Positions 1 through 10,180 of a DNA stretch of 64,000 bases are shown one piece after another. Numbering within the stretch: position 1 is the stretch's first letter; each line of letters begins with the position of its first letter. The stretch comes from an uncultured Pelagibacteraceae bacterium (GTDB lineage Bacteria; Pseudomonadota; Alphaproteobacteria; Pelagibacterales; Pelagibacteraceae). The stretch covers positions 1 to 64,000 of the forward strand of contig CACOHP010000001.1 of NCBI GenBank assembly GCA_902627045.1, given 5' to 3'. A model generated the notes under the pieces. It was not told the DNA's origin. It searched no databases and saw only the letters and a list, made by a program, of their open reading frames with translations. The translations under genes and the position numbers were made by a program.

Positions 1-2
1 TT

Positions 3-845
3 GTTCCTGCATTATTTTATATTTTTATAAATTTTGGCGATAGTGAAACTCTGAATGGTTGGGCCATTCCTTCAGCTACAGATATAGCTTTTTCTCTGGG
101 TGTTCTCTCTTTATTAGGAAAAAGAGTTCCTTTATCACTAAAAGTTTTTTTGACAGCTCTTGCTATAATTGACGATTTAGGTGCAATAGTGATTATTGCT
201 TTATTTTACTCTGGAGACCTGAGTGTTAAGTATTTGAGCTTAATGCTTTTAGCTTTTTTGATTTTATTAATAATTAATAAATTTGATATTAAGAAATTTT
301 TGCCATATTTAATAGTAGGAGTTTTTCTGTGGGACTTTACCCATAACTCTGGAATACATGCAACAATTGCAGGTGTATTATTGGCAATGACCATACCTCA
401 TAGGAAAAAAGAAAAAGATTTTTCTTTATTAATTAAAGTTGAACACGCTATAAGCCCCTATGTAGCTTTTGGTATTATGCCTTTGTTTGCTTTTGCTAAT
501 GCTGGTGTTTCTCTGGAGGGCCTATCTATAAATTCATTATTAGACAAAGTTCCTTTGGGAATATTGTTAGGATTATTTGTCGGAAAACAACTTGGGGTTT
601 TTGTCTTTTCTTATGTAGCCATTAAAACAAAAATAGCACAAATGCCAAATAATTCTAATTGGTATAATTTTTATGGTGTTGGAGTATTAACTGGGATTGG
701 TTTTACAATGAGCTTGTTTGTTGGGAATCTGGCTTTTGTTGAAAATATTCAGTATATGGACGGTGTAAAAATAGGAGTTTTAACTGGATCGCTTTTATCT
801 ACTTTATTTGGTTATTTTTTAATATTACTAACACCCAATAAATGA
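3..845 (+). CDS. nhaA: Na+/H+ antiporter NhaA, 5'-truncated by the window edge
   Basis: Open frame continues upstream of the listed ATG at 150 (VPALFYIFINFGDSETLNGWAIPSATDIAFSLGVLSLLGKRVP); NhaA-like ALAIIDDLGAI and GIGFTMSLF motifs. Confidence 0.93.
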   Translation, partial: VPALFYIFINFGDSETLNGWAIPSATDIAFSLGVLSLLGKRVPLSLKVFLTALAIIDDLGAIVIIALFYSGDLSVKYLSLMLLAFLILLIINKFDIKKFLPYLIVGVFLWDFTHNSGIHATIAGVLLAMTIPHRKKEKDFSLLIKVEHAISPYVAFGIMPLFAFANAGVSLEGLSINSLLDKVPLGILLGLFVGKQLGVFVFSYVAIKTKIAQMPNNSNWYNFYGVGVLTGIGFTMSLFVGNLAFVENIQYMDGVKIGVLTGSLLSTLFGYFLILLTPNK

Positions 846-1387
846 AAAAAAGATTATTAGTTATTTTAACAATATTTATGTTTTTTTTTAAAAATTCTTT
901 TGCAGGGGATTATGAGAAAGTTTTTTATGATTTCAAAATTGAAAGTATTTCAGGTGAAATTATTAATTTTAATGATTATAAAAATAAAGTCATTTTAATA
1001 GTAAATACAGCAAGTTACTGCGGTTTTACAAAGCAGTATACTGAATTACAAGAACTTTGGGATCAATATAAATCAAAAGGTCTTATTGTACTTGGAGTAC
1101 CCTCAAATTCATTTAATCAAGAAAAAAAAGACAATAAAGACATTAAGGAGTTTTGCGAGGTTAATTTTAATATCACCTTTCCATTATCAAGCATAACAAA
1201 TGTTAAAGGAGAAAATAGGCATGCATTATTTAAATGGGCCGCAGATAACCATGGCAAATCGGCTATACCAAAATGGAATTTCCATAAAATTTTAATAAAT
1301 AAAGAAGGTAAAATTGAGGAAACCTATGCATCTTTTACAAAGCCGATGTCAAAAAAAATAATAAAAAAAATAGAGAGTATTTTATAA
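842..1387 (+). CDS. glutathione peroxidase family protein (Cys type)
   Basis: NTASYCGFTKQYTELQEL and GVPSNSFNQE motifs; N-terminal signal-like segment; overlaps nhaA by 4 nt. Confidence 0.9.
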   Translation: MKKRLLVILTIFMFFFKNSFAGDYEKVFYDFKIESISGEIINFNDYKNKVILIVNTASYCGFTKQYTELQELWDQYKSKGLIVLGVPSNSFNQEKKDNKDIKEFCEVNFNITFPLSSITNVKGENRHALFKWAADNHGKSAIPKWNFHKILINKEGKIEETYASFTKPMSKKIIKKIESIL

Positions 1388-2152
1388 ATTTATTAAAAGA
1401 CCATCGTAAGCAACAACAACATTTTTTGGTAAAAAATTTTGAAGTTCTTTATAATCTAAAACAGGAGATAAATTTGTAAGAATAGCTTTCTTCGGAGCAA
1501 ATTTCTTTATCATTAACAAAGATGTTTCTAAATTAAAATGAGATGGATGATAATTGTACCACAAACAATCAATGACCAAATATTTTAATTTATGAAAATA
1601 TTTATAATCTTTTTCATATATTTTACTTACATCACTTATATAAGCTATTTTATTGTCGATAATAAAACAATTTGATTTTACTGTACCATGTTCAACAATA
1701 ATTGATCTAATATTAATTCTTTTGTTATTATTTTTTATAATAGAACTCTTGTTTAAATTGTTTAATTTAAGCGTTGCAGGATATTCTTTTGAATAACTAT
1801 TAAAGATATATGAAAAACTTTTTTTCAAATACTTTGAGGTAGTTTGATCTGCATAAACATTTATTTGTTTTTTACTACTAATATAAAAAGATCTTAAGTC
1901 GTTAATGCCATGTGTTTGATCTCCATGCATATGTGAATAAAATACTTTATCGATTTTCTTAATATTGTGTCTTAATAACTGCTGACGTAGATCCGGAGAA
2001 GTATCGAATAGAATATTTTGATGTGAAGTTTTTAATAAAGCAGAGCATCTTGTTCTGTAGTTTTTTTTATTTTTTGGATCACAATTCCCAAAAAAGCCAT
2101 CAGGTCGAGGAACTCCCATAGAACTACCACATCCAAGAATAATAAACTTCAT
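1382..2152 (-). CDS. MBL-fold metallo-hydrolase (PhnP-like)
   Basis: GCGSSMGVPRPDGFFGNCDPKN and HMHGDQTHGINDLR motifs. Confidence 0.88.
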   Translation of the reverse strand: MKFIILGCGSSMGVPRPDGFFGNCDPKNKKNYRTRCSALLKTSHQNILFDTSPDLRQQLLRHNIKKIDKVFYSHMHGDQTHGINDLRSFYISSKKQINVYADQTTSKYLKKSFSYIFNSYSKEYPATLKLNNLNKSSIIKNNNKRINIRSIIVEHGTVKSNCFIIDNKIAYISDVSKIYEKDYKYFHKLKYLVIDCLWYNYHPSHFNLETSLLMIKKFAPKKAILTNLSPVLDYKELQNFLPKNVVVAYDGLLINL

Positions 2153-2158
2153 ATTAAA

Positions 2159-2920
2159 TTATTTAAAAAAAAGATTATCGAAATTTTCAGTAGTTATTTT
2201 GTCAAGTTTTGATTTTTCAATAGATTTAATTTCTGCAAGTTTTTTAGAAGTAAAATCAATAAAAGAAGGTTCATTTTTTTTTCCTCGATTAGGGACTGGA
2301 GCTAGAAAAGGACTATCTGTTTCAATTAAAATTCTATCTAAAGGTAAAAATTTAAAAGTTTTTTGTAATTCTATAGAATTTTTAAACGTTATAATTCCAC
2401 TTGCTGAAAAATACGTATTTAATTTAAGTAAATCTTCTGCAAATTTTTGTGAACCAGTGAAACAGTGCATTAAGATCTTAAGTTTTGTATTTTTGTATTC
2501 ATTTAAAATATCGAAGGTATTTTTCTCTGCATTTCTTGAATGTACAATTAATGGAAGATTATTTTCTAAAGCAGCATTTATATGAATCTTAAAACTGTCA
2601 ATTTGTTTTTTTCTGTCAGAATTATCATAATAATAATCAAGACCTGTTTCACCTATACCAATAATTTTCTTATTTTCTTTTAAATTTTTGTTAAAAAACC
2701 CAGAGTCAACGATATTTCTATCAGCTTCGTGAGGGTGAATTCCAATAGAACCATAAATTATATCATCTTTTTTCACTATTTCTTTAACTCTTGAAAAACT
2801 TTCTATAGACGTTGATATTGTTAGTATCTTTTTAATACCAATATCTTTTGATCTTTGAATAATCCCATCCAAGTTACTTAATAAAGGTTCATGGTCTAAA
2901 TGGCAGTGTGAGTCAATCAT
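2159..2920 (-). CDS. TatD family metal-dependent hydrolase
   Basis: MIDSHCHLDH, GIGETGLDYYYD, HCFTGS and ETDSPFLAP motifs. Confidence 0.95.
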   Translation of the reverse strand: MIDSHCHLDHEPLLSNLDGIIQRSKDIGIKKILTISTSIESFSRVKEIVKKDDIIYGSIGIHPHEADRNIVDSGFFNKNLKENKKIIGIGETGLDYYYDNSDRKKQIDSFKIHINAALENNLPLIVHSRNAEKNTFDILNEYKNTKLKILMHCFTGSQKFAEDLLKLNTYFSASGIITFKNSIELQKTFKFLPLDRILIETDSPFLAPVPNRGKKNEPSFIDFTSKKLAEIKSIEKSKLDKITTENFDNLFFK

Positions 2921-4454
2921 TTTTTTTTTCTATTTTATTAAAAAGAATATTGATCTTGTTAATTGAATTTCCTTGTTTTAAAAAAGTATTATCTCCTATT
3001 GATGCAAAATCAATATCATTTTCAGTCAAATTGAAAATCTTTAAAGCTTTTAAAGATGATTGAGGTATGATTGGATAGAGCAAAAAACTTACTTTTCTTA
3101 CAATTTCAAGTGTCGAGTATACAATTGTGTTTAATCTTAAAGGGTTATCTTTTTTTTTCCAGGGCTCTTGATCATTAAAATATTTATTTGCTTCAAATAA
3201 AGAATTGATTATGTAGTCAATATAAAAATTGATATTTTGATTATCTATTTCAAATCTAATTTTACTTAAATTTTCTTTATATCTATTTAGAATATATAAG
3301 TCGTCTTTTTCAAAATTAATTTTTTCTGGAATTTTACCTGAACAATTTTTAATTGTAAAAGAAATAACGCGTTGACACAAATTACCAAAATTATTAGCCA
3401 AATCACTGTTTATACAATCCTCTAATTTATCTTGCGAGATATTGCCGTCGTTTCCAAAAGAAACTTCTTTTATTAGATAATATCTTAATGGGTCAAGCCC
3501 ATATTGATCTATAATTTCAATTGGATCTAAAATATTTCCTTTTGATTTAGACATTTTTTCCTCATTAGAAAGTATCCATCCATGGCCGAATACTTTTTTT
3601 GGCGGAGTTATTTTGGCAGCGAGTAAAAAAGCTGGCCAATAGATTGCGTGAAATCTTAATATATCTTTACCAATTAAATGTATACTTGCCGGCCAAAACT
3701 TTTTGAATAGCTCATCGTTTATTTGAGGATAATTTAAAGCACTCATATAATTTGTTAGAGCATCTAACCATACATAAATCACATGATTGTCATCATCAGG
3801 TACTTTGATGCCCCAAGAGAAACTTTTTCTACTTACAGATAAATCTTTCAAACCTCTTTTAACAAAACTAATTACTTCATTTTTACGAGATTTTGGGGAT
3901 ATAAAATCTGGATTATCTTTGTAAAATTTTAATAATGGTTTTTCCCATTTTGAAAGTTTAAAAAAATATGATTCTTCATCAACCCACTCTACTAAAGATT
4001 TAGAAGAAATCGCTACTTTTTTATTGTCTAAGTCTTCAATTTCATCATCATTATAAAAAGCTTCATCAGAAACTGAATACCAACCCGAATACTTTGATAA
4101 ATAAATATCTCCATTTTTTTTTAATTCATTCCATAAAAATTGAACTGATTTTTTATGACGATCTTCTGTTGTTCTTATAAAATCGTTATTTGATAGATTT
4201 AAAGTTTTTGATAGATCTTTAAATGTTTTGCTTAATTCATCGCAAAATATTGAGGTATTAACACCTTTTTTTTCGGCCGCTCTTTGTATTTTTAATCCGT
4301 GTTCATCAGTTCCAGTAAGAAAATGAACATCAAAACCATCTATCCTTTTAAATCTCGCAAAAAAATCTGCTATAATACTTGAATAAGCATGACCCATATG
4401 AGGTTTTGCAGACGGATAATAAATCGGGGTAGTAATATAAAAATTTTTAGCCAT
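2913..4454 (-). CDS. metG: methionyl-tRNA synthetase
   Basis: ITTPIYYPSAKPHMGHAYSS (HIGH region) and KMSKSKGN. Confidence 0.97.
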   Translation of the reverse strand: MAKNFYITTPIYYPSAKPHMGHAYSSIIADFFARFKRIDGFDVHFLTGTDEHGLKIQRAAEKKGVNTSIFCDELSKTFKDLSKTLNLSNNDFIRTTEDRHKKSVQFLWNELKKNGDIYLSKYSGWYSVSDEAFYNDDEIEDLDNKKVAISSKSLVEWVDEESYFFKLSKWEKPLLKFYKDNPDFISPKSRKNEVISFVKRGLKDLSVSRKSFSWGIKVPDDDNHVIYVWLDALTNYMSALNYPQINDELFKKFWPASIHLIGKDILRFHAIYWPAFLLAAKITPPKKVFGHGWILSNEEKMSKSKGNILDPIEIIDQYGLDPLRYYLIKEVSFGNDGNISQDKLEDCINSDLANNFGNLCQRVISFTIKNCSGKIPEKINFEKDDLYILNRYKENLSKIRFEIDNQNINFYIDYIINSLFEANKYFNDQEPWKKKDNPLRLNTIVYSTLEIVRKVSFLLYPIIPQSSLKALKIFNLTENDIDFASIGDNTFLKQGNSINKINILFNKIEKKND

Positions 4455-5367
4455 TCAAAATTTTATCATTTAACTCTATAAAAAAAGACTCCTCATCAAG
4501 ATTAAATTTATTAATTTTTTCTATTTTTTTAACAAAATAACTATAGTAGTCCATATTTAATAATATTGATTTTTTTTTTAACAAATATTCTATTACTTCA
4601 TAAAAGACATATCTTAAATTTTTTTGTTTTTTTATATGATTATTTTGAATTAAAGTATGAATGAAATCTCTTAATTCGATATTTTTTAAATCTATATTAT
4701 TTTCATCACAAAACTCAATTATTCTATAAACATTACCTGGAGAAAAATAATAATTTATAAAATCACTATTAACTAAATTATGGATGTCTTCATTAATCAA
4801 TTTATTTATTATGAAATTGGATTCTTTATTAGTTAAATTAATATTAAATTTTATAAATCTAGAAGTTAATGTAGATAATAAAGTTTTTTGATTTTGAATA
4901 AGTATAAAATATATATTGTCATTTGGTTCTTCAATCTCTTTTAATAAAACGTTTATACTACTTTTGTTAAGGTATTCACTATTGTCTATCAAAACAAACT
5001 TAGGTTTGTTGTTAAGTGATGATTTATTCAATTCTTGTATTATATTTCTAATCTGATCAATATTAATATTTTTTTTATCTACTTGTATATCTATTAAAAA
5101 AAAATTTGGACATGATCCATTATTAATTAATTTAAAAGATTTATTTTTTTCATTAATTTTAAAAAGATCAATATCATATGGAAATTCCTCATTTTTAGAA
5201 AGAACAAAATTTATTAAGTGATAGGCCAATGTGGATTTACCTATCCCCTTCTGTCCTTTTAACAAAATTTTATTCGGAAGTTTATCTTCGTGATATAAAG
5301 TAATAAGATTTTTTAACTCATTTCCATGAATAAATAATTCTAATTGATTTGAAGGGTTTAATTTCAT
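4447..5367 (-). CDS. holB: DNA polymerase III delta-prime subunit
   Basis: Walker A GQKGIGKSTLAY; conserved position between metG and tmk. Confidence 0.85.
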   Translation of the reverse strand: MKLNPSNQLELFIHGNELKNLITLYHEDKLPNKILLKGQKGIGKSTLAYHLINFVLSKNEEFPYDIDLFKINEKNKSFKLINNGSCPNFFLIDIQVDKKNINIDQIRNIIQELNKSSLNNKPKFVLIDNSEYLNKSSINVLLKEIEEPNDNIYFILIQNQKTLLSTLTSRFIKFNINLTNKESNFIINKLINEDIHNLVNSDFINYYFSPGNVYRIIEFCDENNIDLKNIELRDFIHTLIQNNHIKKQKNLRYVFYEVIEYLLKKKSILLNMDYYSYFVKKIEKINKFNLDEESFFIELNDKILNG

Positions 5368-5981
5368 TTAATAAGTTCATTAATCTTTCTAATTATAATT
5401 TCTTTATTTCTCTTTAATTCTAGATTTGAATCAATTATTAAGTATTTGTTCTTTTTATTTTTTGCAATTTTTAAGTAACCTTTTTGTACCTTCTCATAAA
5501 ATTTACTGCTAAATTTATCGTATCTATTCAATTTATTTCTTTTTCTTAATCTTGATAACATATTTTTGTTATTTACAATATTTAAAAAAGTAAAATCAAT
5601 TTTAAAATCGTTTAGAATCACACTATGAATTTTTTTAATTAGATTTAAGTCAACGCCTAGTCCAAAATGTTGATAAGCTATAGTAGAGTCAGTAAATCTA
5701 TCTATCAATATAATTTTTTTTTTATGATTTTTTCTTAATCTTTGCATATTTTCACTTCTCGAGGCTGAATATAAAAATAAATCAGTATTTTGGTTAAAAT
5801 TTGATTTTTTATTAAGAATTAATTTTCTAATAATCTCAGAATTTTTACTACCACCAGGTTCCCTTAAATATATATATGAAATCTTTTTTTTTTTTAAAAA
5901 TTTACATACATTTTTAATATGAAGAGATTTTCCACTACACTCAATACCTTCAAAAACAATAACAGGCTTCTTAGACATCAC
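5364..5981 (-). CDS. tmk: thymidylate kinase
   Basis: FEGIECSGKS, REPGGS and DRFTDSTIAYQ motifs. Confidence 0.95.
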   Translation of the reverse strand: MMSKKPVIVFEGIECSGKSLHIKNVCKFLKKKKISYIYLREPGGSKNSEIIRKLILNKKSNFNQNTDLFLYSASRSENMQRLRKNHKKKIILIDRFTDSTIAYQHFGLGVDLNLIKKIHSVILNDFKIDFTFLNIVNNKNMLSRLRKRNKLNRYDKFSSKFYEKVQKGYLKIAKNKKNKYLIIDSNLELKRNKEIIIRKINELIK

Positions 5982-7122
5982 CCCAAATTAAATAGTTAAT
6001 AGACTTCATAAGTCTTGAGAACATATTAACTTTTTTAACATCATTGGCTGCTAGCAAATCATATTCTCCAATCATATTTTCATTATAAGAAATATTTAAT
6101 TTTCCAATGATTTGATTTTTTTTAATTGGTGCCTCAATTGGTCCCACATAGTTAATTGATACTTTTAGTAATCTTTTTTGTGCTTTTTTTATAGTTTTAT
6201 ATATGTCCTCATTTACATATACATTTACTTGTTTTTCTTTTCCCAACCATACATCAATCTTGTCTAAAGATTTTTTTGCTTTTGCTATTTCGATGAGATC
6301 AAAATTTGTAATGCCATAAGTTAACAACTTAGTGCTCTCTCTAGATCTACTATTTTTAGTTTCAAATCCACTCCCAACAGCTATCAATCTTCGACCATTT
6401 TTTTCTAATGATGAGGCTAAAGAATATTTTTCAACCGCTAAGTACCCTGTTTTGATTCCATCCGCTCCAATGTTTTTATAAAGAAGTGGATTACGATTTC
6501 CCTGTGTTATGGGGTCACCGCCTGTCCTATCCCAAGTAAATTCTGTCTCGCTAAACAGTTCATAATATTCAGGATGTTCTTTGATAAGGTAATTAGACAT
6601 TTTAAGAATATCCCTAACGGTCGAGTAATTGTCAGGATCATTAATTCCTGATGAATTAGTAAAATTTGTATTTTCCATACCTAATTCTTTAGCTTTCATT
6701 GTCATAAGAATAGCAAACTCCTCTTCAGTCCCCGCAATACCTTCAGCTAAAGCAATGCATGCATCGTTTCCAGAAGCAACAATAATCCCTCTAAGTAAAT
6801 TTTCTACAGTAACCTCATCACCGACCATTATAAACATTGAGGAGTATCCAGCAGTAGATAATCTCCATGCTTTTTCTGATATTATAAATTTATCCTCTAA
6901 ACTTAAATCACCAGACTTAATTAAATCAAATGCAATTATAGATGTCATAATTTTAGTCATTGAGGCTGGATAAATTGATCTATCAGGATCTTTTTCATAA
7001 AGTATCTCTCCAGACAAAAAATCTTGTAAAATAGCAGTTCTAGCCTTTATCTGTACATTTGCATTTAAGTAACTTGAAAGAAATAATATTACTAAATTAA
7101 TTATAAAAATTTTCTTAAACAT
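5971..7122 (-). CDS. D-alanyl-D-alanine carboxypeptidase (penicillin-binding protein, S11)
   Basis: SMTKIMT (SxxK), SGNDA (SxN) and KTGY (KTG) motifs; signal peptide. Confidence 0.93.
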   Translation of the reverse strand: MFKKIFIINLVILFLSSYLNANVQIKARTAILQDFLSGEILYEKDPDRSIYPASMTKIMTSIIAFDLIKSGDLSLEDKFIISEKAWRLSTAGYSSMFIMVGDEVTVENLLRGIIVASGNDACIALAEGIAGTEEEFAILMTMKAKELGMENTNFTNSSGINDPDNYSTVRDILKMSNYLIKEHPEYYELFSETEFTWDRTGGDPITQGNRNPLLYKNIGADGIKTGYLAVEKYSLASSLEKNGRRLIAVGSGFETKNSRSRESTKLLTYGITNFDLIEIAKAKKSLDKIDVWLGKEKQVNVYVNEDIYKTIKKAQKRLLKVSINYVGPIEAPIKKNQIIGKLNISYNENMIGEYDLLAANDVKKVNMFSRLMKSINYLIWGDV

Positions 7123-7861
7123 TATTTAATATTTCTAAATTTTCAAAATTCATTGGCCTAAGTTTTTCGTAGGACTCTTTTAAACTTTTTATATCACTAA
7201 AGGGGCCTATTAGTACTCTAAATTTTGTTTTAGAAATTTGTTGAATTTTAGAATTTTTTATATTTGTTTCGTTCTTAATTCGTGAAATCATCGTTTTTGC
7301 TGAACTTTTGTAATAAAAGTCAGCTAGTTTTATTGAATAGGAAAATTTAAGCTTTGTATTTTTCTTTTTCTTTTTAAGTGTTGAATTTAGATCTTTTATT
7401 TGAATACCATCAATAGGTGCTTTTTCAGCAACTTTTTTTTCTTCTTCGTATATTTTACTTTTTTTTGCGATAAAAGTAGAATTCCTTGAGACTAATGAAA
7501 TAACCAAAAGTGGTTCATTAAAATCAAGATCCAAATCTTCAGCTATTCTTTTAGATATAACAGAATTATAAAAATCTGAAAATTTTTGATTATTTGATTT
7601 CACTTCTGCAATTAAAGACTTACCATTTTTTGGATTTGTAATCTTGACGGCTGATTTTCTTTTTAATGATTTGTGATAAATCATTAATGATCTATCATCT
7701 AATTTTTTTATTTTATCTAAACTTTCTTCAAAAATTAAAGCAAATCCACTATTAGAGTATTTTTTTTCTAATTTTATCTCAGTCTTATCTAATTCTTTAG
7801 GGATTTGAACACAACTTATCAAACAAAAAGAGAATAATATAAGTAAAATTTTATAATTCAT
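7115..7861 (-). CDS. lipoprotein with degenerate RlpA-like barrel and C-terminal SPOR-like region
   Basis: Lipobox-like LISC; VKITNPKNGKSLIAEVKSN...RIAEDLDL resembles RlpA; C-terminal SYSIKLADFY...FRVLIGPFSDIKSLKESYEKL resembles SPOR; sits between mltB-like and dacC-like genes. Confidence 0.7.
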   Translation of the reverse strand: MNYKILLILFSFCLISCVQIPKELDKTEIKLEKKYSNSGFALIFEESLDKIKKLDDRSLMIYHKSLKRKSAVKITNPKNGKSLIAEVKSNNQKFSDFYNSVISKRIAEDLDLDFNEPLLVISLVSRNSTFIAKKSKIYEEEKKVAEKAPIDGIQIKDLNSTLKKKKKNTKLKFSYSIKLADFYYKSSAKTMISRIKNETNIKNSKIQQISKTKFRVLIGPFSDIKSLKESYEKLRPMNFENLEILNNV

Positions 7862-8852
7862 TTTTAAATTTATCTTTTAAAGTACAAACAGCTAAAGCAA
7901 ATCTTAGAGACCTGTTCCATTGAAGAATTATTTCATAATTATCAAATACAATATAAGCAGGGTTTAGAGTATCAGCGCCTGGAACTATATCTTTGTCAGG
8001 AGTAATTATTGCAACATTATAGTTAGATTTTAAAAAACTTAATTCATCGTAATTTTCTATATATTTTTTGAAAAAACTTAATCTTTTTTTATTATGAATT
8101 TTTTTAGCAGATACATTTAAATATTTTTTTGGCGTGTTTTTTTTTAGATCTATTCGGTAAAAACAAGGGGAATTTTTTTTCCAACCAATCTTTTTTAGAT
8201 AATTTGCTGCAGACGCATAAGCATCATGAGAATTTTTTAGATTTATATGATTGTCAGTATTAAAATCAATAGCATGATTTTTTATTGTTGAGGGCATAAA
8301 CTGAAAAAAACCAAATGCCCCTGCCCATGAACCATATAAAGATTTATAATCTATTTGATTTTCATCTATTAACTTAAGTAAAATTAGAAGTTCTTTAGTA
8401 AAAAATTCAGATCTTCTTTTATCGTAACTTAATGTTGCTAGTGAAGAAATAATATCCATTTTACCAACATAAGTTCCATAATTTGTTTCTATTCCCATTA
8501 ATGATAATAAAAGTTCTTTTTCAACCTCAAACTTATTTTCAACAATATTAATCAACTCTTTATTATTTGAATAAAAGTCAACGCCTTTACTCAATTTTTT
8601 AGAAGATGCTCTTTTTGAAATATAGGTCTTTGTATCTTCATAAAATTCAGGTTGATATCTATCATATTTTATTACATTGGATAAAAACTTAGCATCAGTC
8701 ATTACAAGATCAAAAGTTTGCTCTGAAATATTATTGTCTAAAGCTCTTTGTTTAAAATTTTTTTTCCAATTTTCAAAGCTCTGAATTTCATTAGCATAGG
8801 AATTAGAATAAAAAAAAAATACAATTAAAAAAAAAGTCTTAATTTTGTTCAT
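7851..8852 (-). CDS. lytic murein transglycosylase (MltB family)
   Basis: LLSLMGIETNYGTYVGKMDIISSLATLSYD and WAGAFGFFQFMPST motifs. Confidence 0.93.
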   Translation of the reverse strand: MNKIKTFFLIVFFFYSNSYANEIQSFENWKKNFKQRALDNNISEQTFDLVMTDAKFLSNVIKYDRYQPEFYEDTKTYISKRASSKKLSKGVDFYSNNKELINIVENKFEVEKELLLSLMGIETNYGTYVGKMDIISSLATLSYDKRRSEFFTKELLILLKLIDENQIDYKSLYGSWAGAFGFFQFMPSTIKNHAIDFNTDNHINLKNSHDAYASAANYLKKIGWKKNSPCFYRIDLKKNTPKKYLNVSAKKIHNKKRLSFFKKYIENYDELSFLKSNYNVAIITPDKDIVPGADTLNPAYIVFDNYEIILQWNRSLRFALAVCTLKDKFKNEL

Positions 8853-9717
8853 ATAAATCTTTTAGATATATAATTACAGCAATCCAAATGATAATAAAAC
8901 TTAGAAATTTCACCAATGAAAAATCTTCCCCATAATAAAAATAACCTAAAATAAACTGTAAAGTTGGTGTAATATAAAAAATCATTCCAGTTGGACCCAA
9001 ACCAATTAACTCAACACCTCTTACATAAAGGAATAAAGGAATCACAGTCATTGGACCAGCTAAAAGCAGATACAGACTTAGTCCAGGGTTATTCAAATTA
9101 AAATCATTAAAATTGTTATTTGTAATAATGTAGAATGCAATAATGGCAAATGGAAAGATATACAAGCTTTCAATTAATAATCCAATGTCAGTATCTATTT
9201 CAATTTTTTTTCTTACTAAGTTATAAAATGCCCAGCTAAAAGCTACGACAAGACCAACCCAAGGTAAAGATTTAAGATTAAAAAAAATCAATATTATAAT
9301 TGATAATAAAACTAAAAGAATTGAGAAAATTCTTTTTTTATTGAGTTTTTCTCTAAAGAAAATATATCCTAAAAGAACACTGATTATTGGCATAATAAAA
9401 TATCCAAAACTTGCATCTATAATTCTTTCGGATGCTACGGCATAAATCCATATAGACCAATTAATAAAAATTAAAAAACCAGATAAAAATAATGAGATTA
9501 ATTTTTTTTTATCTTTTATTTCTTTTAAAAACTTTTGCCATTTAGATAAAAAAGTTGTGGTAAAAAGTAACATGACTGCAGTCCATAAACATCTATGTAC
9601 AACTAACTCAGTATGACCAATAAAAGATACTGACTCAAAATATATAACTCCAATAAATCCCCACCAAAATGATCCAAGTGAAGTTAAAATCAATCCTTTA
9701 TTAAAATTATTTTTCAT
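8839..9717 (-). CDS. EamA/RarD family transporter
   Basis: 10-TM EamA-like; GFLIFINWSIWIYAVASERIIDASFGYFIMPI typical of RarD. Confidence 0.9.
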   Translation of the reverse strand: MKNNFNKGLILTSLGSFWWGFIGVIYFESVSFIGHTELVVHRCLWTAVMLLFTTTFLSKWQKFLKEIKDKKKLISLFLSGFLIFINWSIWIYAVASERIIDASFGYFIMPIISVLLGYIFFREKLNKKRIFSILLVLLSIIILIFFNLKSLPWVGLVVAFSWAFYNLVRKKIEIDTDIGLLIESLYIFPFAIIAFYIITNNNFNDFNLNNPGLSLYLLLAGPMTVIPLFLYVRGVELIGLGPTGMIFYITPTLQFILGYFYYGEDFSLVKFLSFIIIWIAVIIYLKDLYEQN

Positions 9718-9801
9718 TCTAATTAAATAAACAAAATAACAAGACTAATTAGACTATTTTATAGTTGAATTAAATATTTTTAATTATAAAAGCTTTTACA
9801 A

Positions 9802-9891
9802 GGAGAGATGGCTGAGCGGTTGAAAGCACCGGTCTTGAAAACCGGCAAAGGGGCAACTCTTTCCTGGGTTCGAATCCCAGTCTCTCCGCCA
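9802..9891 (+). tRNA. tRNA-Ser(TGA), CCA encoded
   Basis: ggagaga/tctctcc acceptor stem, long variable arm, GGTTCGAATCC T-arm, anticodon TGA. Confidence 0.96.
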
Positions 9892-9900
9892 TCAAAATTA

Positions 9901-10158
9901 CTAATATTCAAAATTTTTAAATAATTTATTAATTTTATTATTTTCAAATTCCATATCAGTTTTTAAACCATTATAAAAATTATAAAGATTGTTATCATCT
10001 ATCTCCAAGAGCTTTAATAATTCATTTAAGTCACTAAAACTTAATTCATTTAAGTATTTATTGGTGAAAGCTCCTAGTAGTTTATCCATTTCTTTAGTGC
10101 CACGATAATTTGATCTGTAAATTATTTTTTTTTTTATTTGTTCTATATCAGTGGTCAT
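9901..10158 (-). CDS. sdhE: succinate dehydrogenase assembly factor 2 (SdhE family)
   Basis: YRSNYRGTKEMDKLLGAF, the RGxxE motif of SdhE. Confidence 0.9.
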   Translation of the reverse strand: MTTDIEQIKKKIIYRSNYRGTKEMDKLLGAFTNKYLNELSFSDLNELLKLLEIDDNNLYNFYNGLKTDMEFENNKINKLFKNFEY

Positions 10159-10180
10159 TATAGGAATATAATATTACTTT

